From positions 128,771,388 to 128,835,387 of the forward strand of contig NC_134644.1 of NCBI RefSeq assembly GCF_030463565.1: a stretch of DNA of 64,000 nt, in the 5' to 3' direction. A program made the position numbers and the translations under genes. The stretch's first letter is position 1, and every line of letters starts with the position of its first letter. This DNA comes from Pelecanus crispus. Taxonomy: Eukaryota > Chordata > Aves > Pelecaniformes > Pelecanidae. Below, piece after piece: positions 1-11,975 of the stretch. The notes beneath the pieces are model-generated. The model did no database searches and was not told the origin of the DNA. It was given only the letters and a program-made list of their open reading frames with translations.

Positions 1-1889
1 GGAATCTAAATTCAGTAATTTGACACTGTTAACATACAAATCCTATAGGCTTTCAGTGTTACATGTAAACAAAAAACTTTGACAGTGGACAGCTGTCACA
101 GAAGCTTTATAATTTAGTCAAATGCAATGGTATCTGGCCTATCTTTAAAGGATCTTCTTGGTCTTAGGCTCAAAAGTTTTGAGGCCTTCTTGATGCCTGA
201 GTTTTATGGCTTTTATGAATGGAGACATAAGCAAGAGGTACAAAACCTACAACTGCAGTCACATCTTTTTACTCTGATGAAGCAAATTCAGACTATTGTC
301 CCACATGCTTCCAACTGGAAGAGAGAGTCAGTAATGATGTCCCACCTAAACAGACAAAACCTCCACTTATTACACATTAAGTCTGTTTAGACTGCATATT
401 TTCCCTGTGTTTGCATGTAAAGGCCTAGATCCTTAAAGGTGTTTATGAGCCTAATTTCCACACAGGTACCTAATTTCTCATAAAATTAGGCACTGATATT
501 TTAGAGGTTATAGTGTTCATCATCTAGGTGCTAAAAAGTGCTGAACAAGTAGCAACATAAAGCTCTGTCTTATTGTTTTGCTTCTCTGTAATTGAGATGG
601 TCTTTAACTGCAACCTTTCTATTGTGGAGATCATTTTGGAAGAACAACTTCCTTTGAAAGTATGGTTCTTAGAGAAGTGGTTAAGTAAAAAAGTAATTTT
701 TGACTGAGAAGATCTTTGTCCTCTAGCTGATCATGCTGGTAAGATTTTGTCCACATTTCTTTGTGTTAACTTCTTTTCATTAAAGCATCCTGCAAGGGAT
801 CTCTCTCTCTCCACAATACAGTTGGCAACAAATTGACCACACTGTTTGAAAGGCAATATGCAGGATCACTGATGAAGACTGATGTTTCTCAGGTCTCATA
901 TGCCCTTGCCCAACTGAATGGCGTGGACTGCAGTTTTGCATGGTTGCAGAACAAAGGGACAGTTCTCAGAGCTGAGGTGCCTCTGCTTGGTTGAATTTAA
1001 ACTTTTACATGTGGAGAAATAAATGGGTACATGAAGCAATATTTTTTATTGTCTCATTCACCTTCCAATTATCTTCTTTCAGAGTTTAAGAGACTGGCAG
1101 AAACATTCCTCTTCCCTTCCTTTTCAGAGGGTTTGCGTTTGCCAGAAAAAACAGAATTTGACATTTTACCAATGTAACTGAGGGAGAAAATGGCAAAATT
1201 AAAACAAGGCTAGGTTCACTCAGAGGCTATGCTGATACTTGAGGGCAAAGAAAAAAGTTATTCAACAGGAACTTGAAGTACATAAAACAATAAGCCTGAG
1301 GTCTGTGAAAAAGTCTTCTGGCACTGACAGAGTGTAAATAGTAAAGATTAATAAATGTGATTAATTAAATCTGACCAAATTTTACTATAGGACACTCTGA
1401 AGTGTTCAGAAACTTTCCACTGCTCCCTTTTACAAACTTTAATTGTAGAAACTGAAACAGCTGTATTATTTCAGTAACTGGAATATAAATATAGTCAAGA
1501 AGGATAGTCCACTAATTAAGGCATCTTTTGGAAAACCAGGAGACTGGACATTTAGACCTCATAGTCAAACTGTTAGTGAGAAGAAAGTGATAACAAAAAT
1601 GTAGGAGTGATTTAGATCACTAAATCATAATTTTTTAATGAAAATTGTTGCCTATAGAGACTTGCTCACAGTCCTGAGAGAAGGACATTTGTCCTTGTTA
1701 TACTTGGTATTATTATTCATAAAAGGATTAAAAGTGGTATGCCTACATTTTATTTGTTGAAAGTATAATCTGAAATACCTTCATGTAATATCTCTCTTCC
1801 TTTTTTCCTCACCAATAAGGAACAGGGAACTGAACAAGCAAAGCAGCCACTGTAACATTTCTGAGTAACTTTTGGGGATACTAAGAGAT
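1..1889. other. Intergenic, nothing recognised
   Basis: AT-rich, CpG-poor sequence. The short open frames show no family features and no splice context. No repeat is recognised. Confidence 0.6.
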
Positions 1890-3160
1890 AAGTGATGCTC
1901 CGGAGGAGCAGAGGAGAAAGAAATATAGTGTCTGTCTTTAAACAGAAGGAGAAAGAAGGCTTGAAAAATTAAGTCCAGCTGGCCTCATATCAATACTGGG
2001 AAAGATACTGAAACAATTTACTAAGCAGTCAATTTATAAGTACTTAGGGATGATAAGAAAAAGCCAATAAGCATTTATCAGGAAAAAGAATGTCAAGTCA
2101 TTCTAATTACTCTCTTTGACAAGGTAACTGTCCTTGTGAATAAAAAGATGCAGTAGATATGATATATATTAATCTTATATTTTGACCTATCCTCATACAA
2201 CTTTCTCACAAGCAAAATAAAGAAAAATGACCTATATGAAAGTACTACAAAGAGGCTGAAAGATCAGTGTTTAAGAACAGGTGTGAGTAATTCACTATTA
2301 AAATGGGCAGTTGGTAAATCCATTCTGGTCAGTGTTTTGGATGAGTGTATTACAGTCATTATTGTCATTACAAAATCTTGTATGTCCTGAGAGTGAGGGA
2401 GACTGTAAGTGCTTTTTAAGGCATAACTGAATTCAAAAATTATTGAGAAAAATTGGAAGAATGATCTGAAACCACTGAAATGAGATTCAATAAAGATTAG
2501 CGCGAAGTGCTGTTTCCAGGGAGGGACAATCACACATGCAGATACAGAGCAGGGAGTAACTGGCCAGACAGCAGTGATGCAGAGAAAGGAGTCAAGGGTG
2601 ATAGTGGAGTACAGACTCAAGAACATAATGTCTTTTTTGGAATGGCAACATTATTCTGTGGTGAATTAGAAGAAATGACATGTGTCAGGCAGAAGTAGGA
2701 ATTCCATCCTACTTGGCACTTTGAGCTCTCAGCTGGGGAACTCATCCAGCTTTGGGCACCACTTTTTCAGAGAGATGTAGACAAATTGGCAAGTGTCCAG
2801 AAGAGAGCAACAGGAATGATAAGCGGTTTAGAAAACATGACCTATGAGGAAAGATTGAAGGAATTGGGTTTGTTTAGTCTACAACAGAAGAGCCTGAGAG
2901 GGACATGATAACAGTCTTCAAGTATGTAGAAGGTTGTTGTAAAGAAGACAGTGATCAATTATACTCCAAGTCCACTGACAAAGCACAGAAAAAATGATTG
3001 CTTTAATTTCAAATAAAGAAGGTTTAGGTTAAATATTAAAAAAAAAACAACCCAAAACCAAAATCCTTTTACCACTCTGAGGATGACTAAGCACTTGAAC
3101 AAGGTACCTAGGAAGTTTCAAGAGTTTTTAAAGAACTGATGAATAAAATAAATATGGGCC
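1890..3160 (+). mobile_element. Old CR1/L3-type LINE copy, 5'-truncated
   Basis: This is a strongly decayed non-LTR retrotransposon whose reverse-transcriptase region and 3' end can be followed in order. Around 1950-2110 there is the segment equivalent to the RT 'finger' region (cagctggcctcatatcaat, gaaagatactgaaacaa). Near 2100-2260 a 'ctttgacaaggtaact' block follows, near 2480 'gattcaataaagatta', and at 2745-2920 the C-terminal block that translates as VQKRATGMISGLENMTYEERLKEL-like sequence. The tail at 3000-3150 matches the CR1 end-domain (gtttaggttaaatatta, taagcacttgaacaaggt). There are many indels and stops and no intact frame. Its divergence is clearly greater than that of the CR1 at 7.2-8.1 kb, so it is an older family. 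Confidence 0.75.
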
Positions 3161-6100
3161 AGGAAAAATGCAGGTATTTTCAAAGCGCTGGGAGGAACTA
3201 AGTAAAGTCCTGGGGCTCCTTTTATGTCCTCTATTCTCTGATTTCTATGAAATATGAAATAATCTGCTCTGCAAAAGACTTACCTGACCCTGAGCTTCAG
3301 GAATGTCAGAATTAATGAGTTTCCTAATTTATGCTAGGGTCGTTTACTTTATTTGCATGTTTGAATTTGTCTTCTGGTTTTGTTTCTGAAAAAGGGGGTA
3401 CAGTGGTTTACAGTACTTATTTAAAAAAAAAAAACAACTGTGTGTGTAGTAAGCCATTACTACCATCATTATCAAAAGTTTTTATAAAGTTAAGTAAACG
3501 AGACATTTAAAGTTTTAAGTTTATCTCTTAAAGCACAAAGAGCATCAGTGACCTAGTGGATGTATTTATTTCCCAGACAGCATTAACTTATTTTTCTGTT
3601 TCTGATATACTCGTAACTATAGATTTGTCCTTATAGAATAGCAAATATGAAAAAATCATGACCATCTGATCTTCCCAAGACCTTAGCAAGGAAGATACCA
3701 GTGAAGGTGAGCTAAGCCTAGACTGTGTATTGCGTGGACTGATATGCAGATATTCCCTTCTGCTGAGTCTGCTTTGAGAGTGCTAAGTTCCAGCAAGAGA
3801 TGGCAGGACAGGTGAGAAAAGATAGCATCTGAAACCACCACAGGAAAATCTGTCACGGCTAAGCTGTCAAAAGCTTAGGGCAGAGTTCTTGCCATAGGTT
3901 CAGGCAGTAGAAAAACAGTGTGTCTAATTCTCTTCTGTTGCTAGTTTTACACCATTCTGTACAGTTATTTGTGATTTATAATACTGATCTTAATTTAACT
4001 CAGGTTAGCTAAGGGAAAGCTAAGTTGTTATAGGGTAATACCTACAGATGGGACTAAAACGGACCTCCTGGGTAACAAGATCCAGCCCCCTATTACTGCA
4101 AATTATCAGGTCTTACAGTCCATCTATTTAATGAGAGCTGTCTTAAAACTCACAATGAACAGCAGTAAGAAGCTGAGCCAAATGCATGTCTAGCATTTCC
4201 TAACTGGGACTGCTGGTCAAAAGCAGGGAAGGAAGTGATAGACAAACAAATGTTTCTCATTTCTAGGTTGTTGCATTCAACTGGTGAAACTATTGGAGGG
4301 AACCAACTTAAAGGGGTTAGTAAAGCATCTCAATAAACAACAAATAAGTGGCATGAGAAGGAAGGTTTTGTTTATAACTAAGAGGTGGCTGACATCATTT
4401 GGTATCAGCAATCCATTTATATTTGTGATTGCATGTATGTGCATGAAATTACAGAGTGGGTACAGTTTTGGTTAAAAATGCTTTCCACATTTTTCACATA
4501 TATTTGCATAAAATTTCCATGTGATCTGGATAGAGTCCTCTATTATTTACCTTCTCTCATGTTTTACCTGCTTAAAATGCTTTATCACCACCTCCTCTCC
4601 CTCCGAGGATTATGAAATCCCCAGTAGGTATAGTGCCTATATAGGGTATTGCTGACGAAAGTCAGTAATGAAAAGTGGTCTCCAATCTTGAGCTAGTATA
4701 AGGCCTCCCTCCTTTTGATGCCCTCCTGAAGGCCTTACTTTAGCCTACCTATGAGAAATAAGCTGTTTATAAATGATTAGCTGGGCAGAGTTACAATTTA
4801 TCCATAGCAAAAGAGCACAATAATATTGCATTCCTCAATTCAGAGCCACAGCATTAAACTGCTTATTTTAACCAGCAAACTCCACAGAAACTATCTTCTT
4901 TTACCTAGTATATTACAGAGCATTGCAAAACTGCTGGACACAACATTGCTGGAGAAGCTGTCTCTTCAGTGTTACATAAATCATTGCACTTACCCACCAT
5001 GATCCTGAAAGCATCCCTCAGATACCACACTGGAGTAGGTGTCCTGGTGGACTTTCAGCTCTCACCTTTCTGATCCTCCTTGAAACCCCTCACTGACTCA
5101 TATATTTCAAATCCTTTCATTGTTTGTTCCTTGGTCACTATCCTAGGGCTATGTTTCTCGACATGTCTTTATCCATATTTTTCCTTGATGGCCTCCCTAG
5201 AGTGTACTTTATTCTCCCTCCCAGTTTAGCTGGCTATTCCTTCCCTTCACATGGACTGCAAAACACTTCTCCCTTGCAAAGAGACAGCACCATATCCCAT
5301 AGCTGGATCTGCTAGATCTCATCAAATGATATGCTAAAGGTATAGGCATCAGTGTTACTCATGACATTTTCCTTTTACATGCTGTTTGGCATAATCTCCT
5401 TCTCTCCAAGGCGTCATACCCAGAATGTCTTCAAGTATCGGAGATATTATAGCTATGTTTATGCTGATAAATGTGTCATGAACAGGGACTGTTCTCTTGT
5501 CCCTGTCACACAGCATGTGGTGTTACATCTGCTATGAGCATACAGTTTCCCAGCTAAGATATAGCTATTATTTTCAGTGTATTCTTTTCAGTTATGTTCA
5601 GTCAGGTAAGGGCTATGTTTCTGCCCATCAGAATCAGGGTTTCATAGTGTGAAAACTATGGACTTATGTTGCATGTCTTGCAACATGTGCAAAGGTGGTA
5701 GAGATCTTTGAATGACCAAAGCCTGTGCAGACAGTATTAGAGGACAGTACAGACTCTGATCCGTTGTAGTCTCACCCACACTACCTGTTGGGAGTGCTCC
5801 CTGCTGCATGTGCTCTCCCATCAGCCATGCCTGGGCATTATTGTTGAAAACTGGTAGTTGGCACAGACCAAAACTGTTCCAGAAGAGGTACTAATAAATA
5901 AGCAAAATGAATGATCATAGTCCAGTAATCAAGTTCATTCCCTGGCCCTGGTTTATTTAGCGGTATAGACATAGTCTGTGTTTTGGACATGCTGTACAAA
6001 GCATTATCTATTTTATTTTTGTTGTAATGTACTAAGGCAATGTGTAACATATCAGACACTAACATTTTTTAAGATATTTTCAGCTACCAGACTTTTTTTA

Positions 6101-6994
6101 TGACAATAATAACAATAATTAAGAAATGAGTGCCAAAATGTAGCTCATGTTTTGCATGTTATAGCTATTCTCCAAATCAGGCAAATCACCAAAGGGTGCC
6201 AGAGTTCATGGGCAGTAACTCTTGCTTTGAGCTGGAGACCTCTCTAGACAAGTTTGTTATCATTTTGTACTGATTCAACTCCAGGTTTAGCAGAAAAATA
6301 AAAAGCTGTCTTGTTTAAAGGAAGATGTAACTCATTTTATGAACGAGAACCGCAAACAGCTGCTTCCATATGTTGCTACTATCAGGACAAATTCTTTGTT
6401 AAATGGCATCTTTAAGATTAAACTCTGTGCTGAAAATAAACACAACAAAAGCGTGAGATGATTGAGGAGAACAGTGACCCACTCCAGGAGAAAATACACT
6501 TTGTTTCAGCTGGTGATGAATCTGCATGACCCAGACAGAGTGTTCTAACATTGACTATAGCTGTATTCTGCACTATTTTGACATATAATATAAATGTCTG
6601 TGATAAGGGGTAAAAGGCACATTGGCCCATCTGTGCTAGTTTTAAACCTGTTTGTCCAACTTTACTTTGGGATGTTCTAGCCTCTTTTCCTTTTTTTCTA
6701 AAGTGAATTTTTAACATAGTTTGGACCTACTTCTGCTTTCTGTAGTATCTATATTAGAAAATGTTTTAAGTGTAGCCCTCTGTTAGCCAGATTGAAACAC
6801 AGTTCACAAAGGTGTCATCATGCTCTCTTTGAAGTTGAAGGGAGATGCATCTGCCTTGAATGAGAGCAGGATCTAATCACCTAAGCAAATGGATGACTAT
6901 TCAGATAGTCCCAAAGAAGCTAAGTATGGTTTGAGACCTTCTGTAAAAGAGACAAAGCTCTGGCTTCGGTTTTAATGATGAAGTATTTTCCCTT
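3161..6994. other. Intergenic
   Basis: Apart from the possible CR1/L3 piece near 4.1 kb, I see only unique AT-rich sequence with short, unconvincing open frames. Confidence 0.6.
4045..4160 (-). mobile_element. Possible old CR1/L3 3'-end fragment
   Basis: The segment 'ggacctcctgggtaacaag' followed by 'atccagccccctatt' resembles the reverse complement of the conserved 3' region of old CR1/L3 elements ('gacctcctgggtcatcaagtccag' type). The match is short and no tail repeat is visible. Confidence 0.35.
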
Positions 6995-7092
6995 ATAGAA
7001 TCATAGAATCATAGAAACGTTTAGGTTGGAAAAGACCTTTAAGTTTGTCCAGTCCAACCATTAACCTAACACTACCATGTCCACCACTAAAA
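6995..7092 (-). mobile_element. Short CR1 3' fragment with octamer tail
   Basis: The 3' end is seen as the reverse complement of the CR1 tail, 'atagaatcatagaatcatag' (6996-7015), followed by 'gttggaaaagacctttaag' and 'gtccagtccaacca'. The fragment is severely 5'-truncated, about 100 bp. About 80 bp of unrelated sequence separates it from the longer CR1 in the same orientation, so these are either two insertions or one insertion landing near another. Confidence 0.9.
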
Positions 7093-7169
7093 CAATTAAA
7101 GGTAGAGGAATAATTAATTTCATGTTTCCTGGCTTGGTGGCTGGATTATTTTTTAATGAAAGTAAAACT

Positions 7170-8075
7170 AGGAATCATTAAGTTTGGAAAAGATGTCTAA
7201 GGTCATCAGTCCAACCATCAACCCAACACCACCATGCCTACTAAACCATGTCCCAAAGTACCATGTCTACCCATTTTTTGGACACCTCCAGGGATGGTGA
7301 CTCCACCACCTCTCTGGGCAGCCTGTTCCAATGCTTGACTACCCTTTCCGTGAAGACATTTTTCCTAATATCCAATCTAAACCTCCCCTGATGCAACTTG
7401 AGGCCATTTGCTCTTGTCCTATTGCTAACTACTTGGGAGAAGAGCCCAGCACTCAACTCACTACAACCTCCTTTCAGATAGTTGTAGAGAGCGAGAAGGC
7501 CTCCCCTCAGCCTCCTCTTCTCCAGACTAAGCAACCCCAGTTCCCTCAGCCGCTCCTCATAAGACCTGTGCTCTAGACCCTTCACCAGCTTTGTTGCCCT
7601 TCTCTGGACACGCTCCAGCACCTCAATGTCCTCCTTGTACTGAGGGGCTTAAAACTGGACACAGTATTTGAGGTGCGGCCTCACCAGTGCCGAGTACAGG
7701 GGGACGATCACCTCCCTGCTCCTGCTGGCCACACTATTCCTGATCCAAGCCAGGATGCTGTTGGCCTTCTTGGCCACCTGGGCACACTGCTGGCTCATGT
7801 TCAGACGGCTATCTACTAACACCCCCAGGTCCTTTTCGGCCAGGCAGCTTTCCAGCCACTCCTCCCCAAGCCTGTAGCGTTGCATGGGGTTGTTGTGACC
7901 CAAGTGAAAGACCCGGCACTTGGCCTTGTTGAACCTCATACAGTTGGCCTCGGCCCATCGATCCAGCCTGTGCAGATCCCTCTGCAGGGCCACCCTACCC
8001 TCGAGCAGATCAACACTCCCACCCAATTTGGTGTCATCTGCAAACTTACTGAGGGTGCACTCAATCCCCTTCATA
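7170..8075 (-). mobile_element. CR1 LINE, 5'-truncated, with ORF2 C-terminus
   Basis: About 0.9 kb of CR1 in minus orientation. It encodes the C-terminal part of ORF2: the reverse-transcriptase catalytic block [10 protein letters not shown] (near 8050-8020), then the thumb and end-domain ([35 protein letters not shown]). Upstream ORF2 and ORF1 are missing, as is usual for CR1. The two open segments (8074-7652 and 7621-7241) are in the same frame, interrupted by a TAA at 7651-7649 where the family has Trp (QFWAPQY-type). The coding region is otherwise well preserved, which suggests a fairly young insertion. The 3' end near 7170 keeps 'gaatcattaag' but lacks a repeated octamer tail. Confidence 0.95.
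7241..8074 (-). pseudogene. CR1 ORF2 remnant (reverse transcriptase C-terminus)
   Basis: This is the translated part of the CR1 above. The FADD active-site motif is present, but the upstream RT fingers/palm and the endonuclease domain are absent because of 5' truncation. One in-frame nonsense codon (TAA at 7651-7649) lies between the RT-thumb part and the end-domain. It cannot encode a working enzyme. Confidence 0.9.
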
Positions 8076-8779
8076 ACAACTAGAGTGTGAATCTCCTGCC
8101 ATCATTCTTATGCCCCCAGATTTACTCTTAGTCTTACCGATCTTTATTCTCTAACAAATCCATAGAGAAAAGTGGGATTTGCAGGCCCAGTTAGGGCTGT
8201 CTTGTTCTCGCAGTCTGCTCCTAGTAACCTCTGATCACCTGCTCCTTGCTATACTTTTATACTATTGTCTCTTTATGAGTTTCTATGCCTTGCTTCAAAG
8301 GTTTTTGTAACACAGCCTAAGGAATCGTTTATGTTTGGCGTGTAATGTGCTATCACTTATTGATTGTTAAATGTCCTTTATATGCACATCTTTTATACAG
8401 GGAAAATTTTGTTTCAAAACTGCTGCTTGAAAATTAATTGAAGAAGGTGTGGGAAGGCTAGTGTATGATTATGGATGCTTGCCCAAAAACATACACATGC
8501 TAGTTAAATAAATTCCATGATTTTTTTTCCAGACCTTTTCAAAAGAGAATTAAATTTTCTTTTGCATTATTGATTTGCAATATTTTCATGATATACAGAT
8601 TTTTTTTTTTTACTTTGGCAGGCATATATTTGCTTTTTTTTATGGATGGGTGGGAAATCTTGAAAAGATGAGCCACCTACTGACAATGCAGAGAGCCTGA
8701 AATAATAGCTCTCATGGGTTTTAGTTCCCATTTCAGCATCACACTGATTCCTGCTGCAGCACCCATCTCAGCACGGCTT

Positions 8780-8828
8780 GCTGGACGGTTTCTTTAGGTC
8801 CCTCCCAACCTTGCATTTCTATGAATCT
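8780..8828 (+). mobile_element. CR1 3'-tail fragment
   Basis: 'ctttaggtccctcccaacc' followed by 'tttctatgaatct' matches the last about 45 bp of CR1 elements (ggtcccttccaacc, then the tail octamer). It is short and diverged. Confidence 0.5.
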
Positions 8829-9718
8829 GGGATTTCAGAAATAACTACTCACAGTATGTCGCTGGGTTATAGGAACCCCCTCCTTGGGTGTGTTAAAGGC
8901 ACTACTCTGCAGTCATTTAGCCTTAGCCACAGTATTCAATCGTTTTTAAGATGATCACAAACGGCATATTTATTACTGTGGGTTATATCATCTGTCGTCT
9001 TCGGTTTTGCCAGATTTTTGTTCTTAATCATGGCGGTCTTTCTGTATGTCGTATCTGTGCAATCAAATGCATATCATTTACACTCCTCCTATCTGAATTG
9101 AGAACATACATTCCAGGCTGGTATGTATCCAAGCAAAGTGAGCAAAGGAGAAACCAAATGTTAGTAACTACTGCTTTCTGTGTCTCATATGGAAGATTTA
9201 TCTTGATATACAGTTTTGTGCTGGTTTAAACAGGGAAGTGACATTTCAAAAAAAATCCACTTTGGGGAATGTTATTGAAAGAACTTAAATGCATGTTATG
9301 ATTAACTTGCCAAAGCTACTAGGAGTAAACACATCCTTAATGTAGACTAGAACGTCTTCACATAAAACCCTTTCCCACATCCCCCTCCCTCCCCTTCACC
9401 TCCCAAGTTTCATCCTAGCCTAAGGCAGTAAAATCTGTAGGGTGGGGGTTTCCTTGAACACATTGTATATGAGAGTATGTGACTTATCATCTCTGTGCCT
9501 CATTTACAGTGAGACTTAGCAGCTGCTTTGCAAACATGTGATACATTGAGCTTTGTATAATAGTTCACTTGAAGGTCTTTGCACAGTTCAGGCATGTCAG
9601 CTGAGTACCTTCAAGCAGTGCAGGGACTTGTAATTAGAGTGGCCTGAGGCTGCTCGCCTTTCTGAGGGGCTTTGTCTTCCCCATGGATCCCAGTGGCATC
9701 CTGTTTCCAGAGGCTCAC

Positions 9719-9778
9719 CATCCAATCGCTCCAGCGCAGGCTCGACAGGCAGTGGGGGGATCCGAGGTATGTCAGGAA
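9719..9778 (-). other. Candidate 60-nt splice-bounded exon
   Basis: On the minus strand, an acceptor (ctgttttcag) and a donor (GATG/GTGAGC) bound a 60-nt segment with four CpGs. It is open in two frames; the phase-1 reading gives PDIPRIPPLPVEPALERLD. I do not recognise the peptide. It could be an exon of an unrecognised transcript or coincidence. Confidence 0.2.
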
Positions 9779-11943
9779 CTGAAAACAGGTATGAGAGTTC
9801 AAGCCTAGACAAAGGTCTTGTTAGTCATTTGAACACAAAGCATGCAGCACCTTGCCTCTCTGCTGGGTCCCGCAGCAGGTAAAGAAAGAACCGCCCTGTG
9901 CTCTACCTCAGAGGAGTTATGCCCCAGTCCCTTTCCAAAATAAACAATCCACTGTGTTTATCTGTAATGACTTTTGTCACTTTAAGCAAGTTGGCTGATG
10001 CAGACATTCTTGGGAGGATGTCAAAGGAAGAAACACTGTTTTCTAAGTTGGCCTTTTAAATGACTGCATCACTACTACAACACTCTGAGCGCTTTATACC
10101 CTGCCTGCAAGTTCCCATCCATTTTTCCCTGAGCATTTTTGGAAGCACAGATTGAGCAATTTGGATAGGCCTGAACTTCCTATTTCTGCCTTTCCATTTC
10201 TGTCATGCCCTAAGGCAGAGGAAAGGGGAAAAAAAAAAAAAAGAAAAAGAAAGAACCTGAGATTTTTATGCAGAAGAGTACACTTTTGGCCAGTCAAATT
10301 TGCAAAGGGACATTGAAGCCCAGAGGATTTTAAACACCAAATCAACAAGACATTGCTAAACCAGTTGCTCTAGGAAACAGATAATTTGGTTTTACCTCAT
10401 AAAAGGGTTACTTTTGATGGTTGGGATAGGAGAAAAAGTTCCTCACAAGTATCAGGTGGTGCACTGTTTTCATCTGTTACTCTCCTGCACTGGCTCTGTA
10501 GTACGTATAAATGAGTGTATAAGATATGACAGGTCTGACTGTAAGGAAGTATGTTTACCTGCTGTTGTACCTTTCATGGCTCACTGAGGAAGAAATATGT
10601 CTAGTGCCCACACTCACTGCATCATGAGAAAATGGGATTTTTCTGCAGAAGAACAGAGAATCACCATTGTGTTGGGCTGGTGCTCACGAGGCACAACAGC
10701 CCTCCCTTCCCAGCTTCTCCTACACTCACTGCCTGCTGCTCCTGGCTGTGCTCTCTCTTTACCTTCCGAGGGGTGGGAGGGTGGTGAGTGCTCACCAAAG
10801 TGACTGTTGGTGGCACACAGGTGGCCCCCTTTTTAAATAAATCTGAGGACCTGTCATTTTCTATGAATGAAACAACAGGTTCCCTGTCAGTGCTGCCAGG
10901 AGGCACATGGCTCTCCTTCTGCCTCCCTGGAAGAGCAGGACTGAGGACACCACATGCTTATATCCACCACAGCATATAGCTCTCATGGCTATATTTATCC
11001 CCCTAAAAAAAACAGAGCCATGGACCACACTTTGGCCCCAAGCCTGCTCAGGTTCAGCTGTCCTCAGAGCAGGAGGGTCTGGTGGGCTATAGCTCTACTA
11101 GTAAATGTGATGTCTGGATTAAAGAGAAATGGGTTGGCTGCACCGCTGCTTTGTGAGGCTGGTCCTTGGCTCTGAGCAGTGCCCACCAGCACTGTCAGAC
11201 AATTGCCAGAGATGGTCCAGAGGTCATCATGGCCCTGAGACCATTGCCAGTAGGCCATCTGGGCACAGCCCCCTTCTTCTGGTGGGAGTATGATAGGGGT
11301 GCTCTTCCTTGCCAGTTGGCCTCAGAGCCAAAGACCAGTCCCAGGCACTCTTAATTACCAGTATGCGTAGCCGGAGTTTGCGCCCCTGCAACTCAGAGAG
11401 CAACCTTGGGTTTTCTCTGGGCTGTGGGGTGTCCCTGTGACCCTAAGACATAATTATCATGTCACTCTTGGTTATTCAGTTCAAAGTATCTGAAATAGTT
11501 GAGGGCTATGTCGCAAGCAAAAAGCAGTGGTTTTATAGCACATATTGAATGGATGTGCTGCATACCCAGAGGTGTGCCATGAGGGCACAGGGAGCGCTTC
11601 AGGGTGCAGTGTCTGCTGGGATAGTGTTGGAGGCATGGAGAAAGTTGAGGGAGCCAAATGTGGTTCCATCTTAGCCACACTGCTCTTTGGAAGTGGTCCC
11701 TGTAGGGGACTATCCCCTTACTTCCTCCAACACATGCACTATCATCTGCTGCTGCCTTTACTGCACCAGCTTGCTGCTCTTGTTGCCTCTCCTGATGTTG
11801 CTTCTGCCACTGCTGCCCTGGCCCTGCTGCAGCCCCCAGCGAGCCAGGCAGCAGCAGACACACTGCCACACTGCAGATACACAGGGCTGCCTTCAGTTTT
11901 CCTTGCAGTTGTGCGAGCTCAGCCCATGAGCTAGGCTTGTTGG

Positions 11944-11975
11944 GCAACATAAACCTGACATCAGGTTTATGTTGC
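11944..11975. repeat. Perfect 15-bp inverted repeat, 2-nt spacer
   Basis: GCAACATAAACCTGA (11944-11958), spacer CA, then its exact reverse complement TCAGGTTTATGTTGC (11961-11975). An AATAAA follows on the plus strand at 11984-11989. Confidence 0.95.

Larger units (their letters stand above)
8076..11943. other. Intergenic
   Basis: It holds the CR1 tail at 8.8 kb and the candidate exon at 9.7 kb. 10.65-11.9 kb is noticeably more GC-rich, with CTG/TTGCTG-rich sequence around 11.74-11.85 kb, but no convincing gene. Confidence 0.55.

Noticed and set aside
11462..11950. 162-codon open frame on the minus strand
   Set aside because: It owes its length to locally GC-rich, CTG-repeat-like sequence, and several frames are open at once on both strands.
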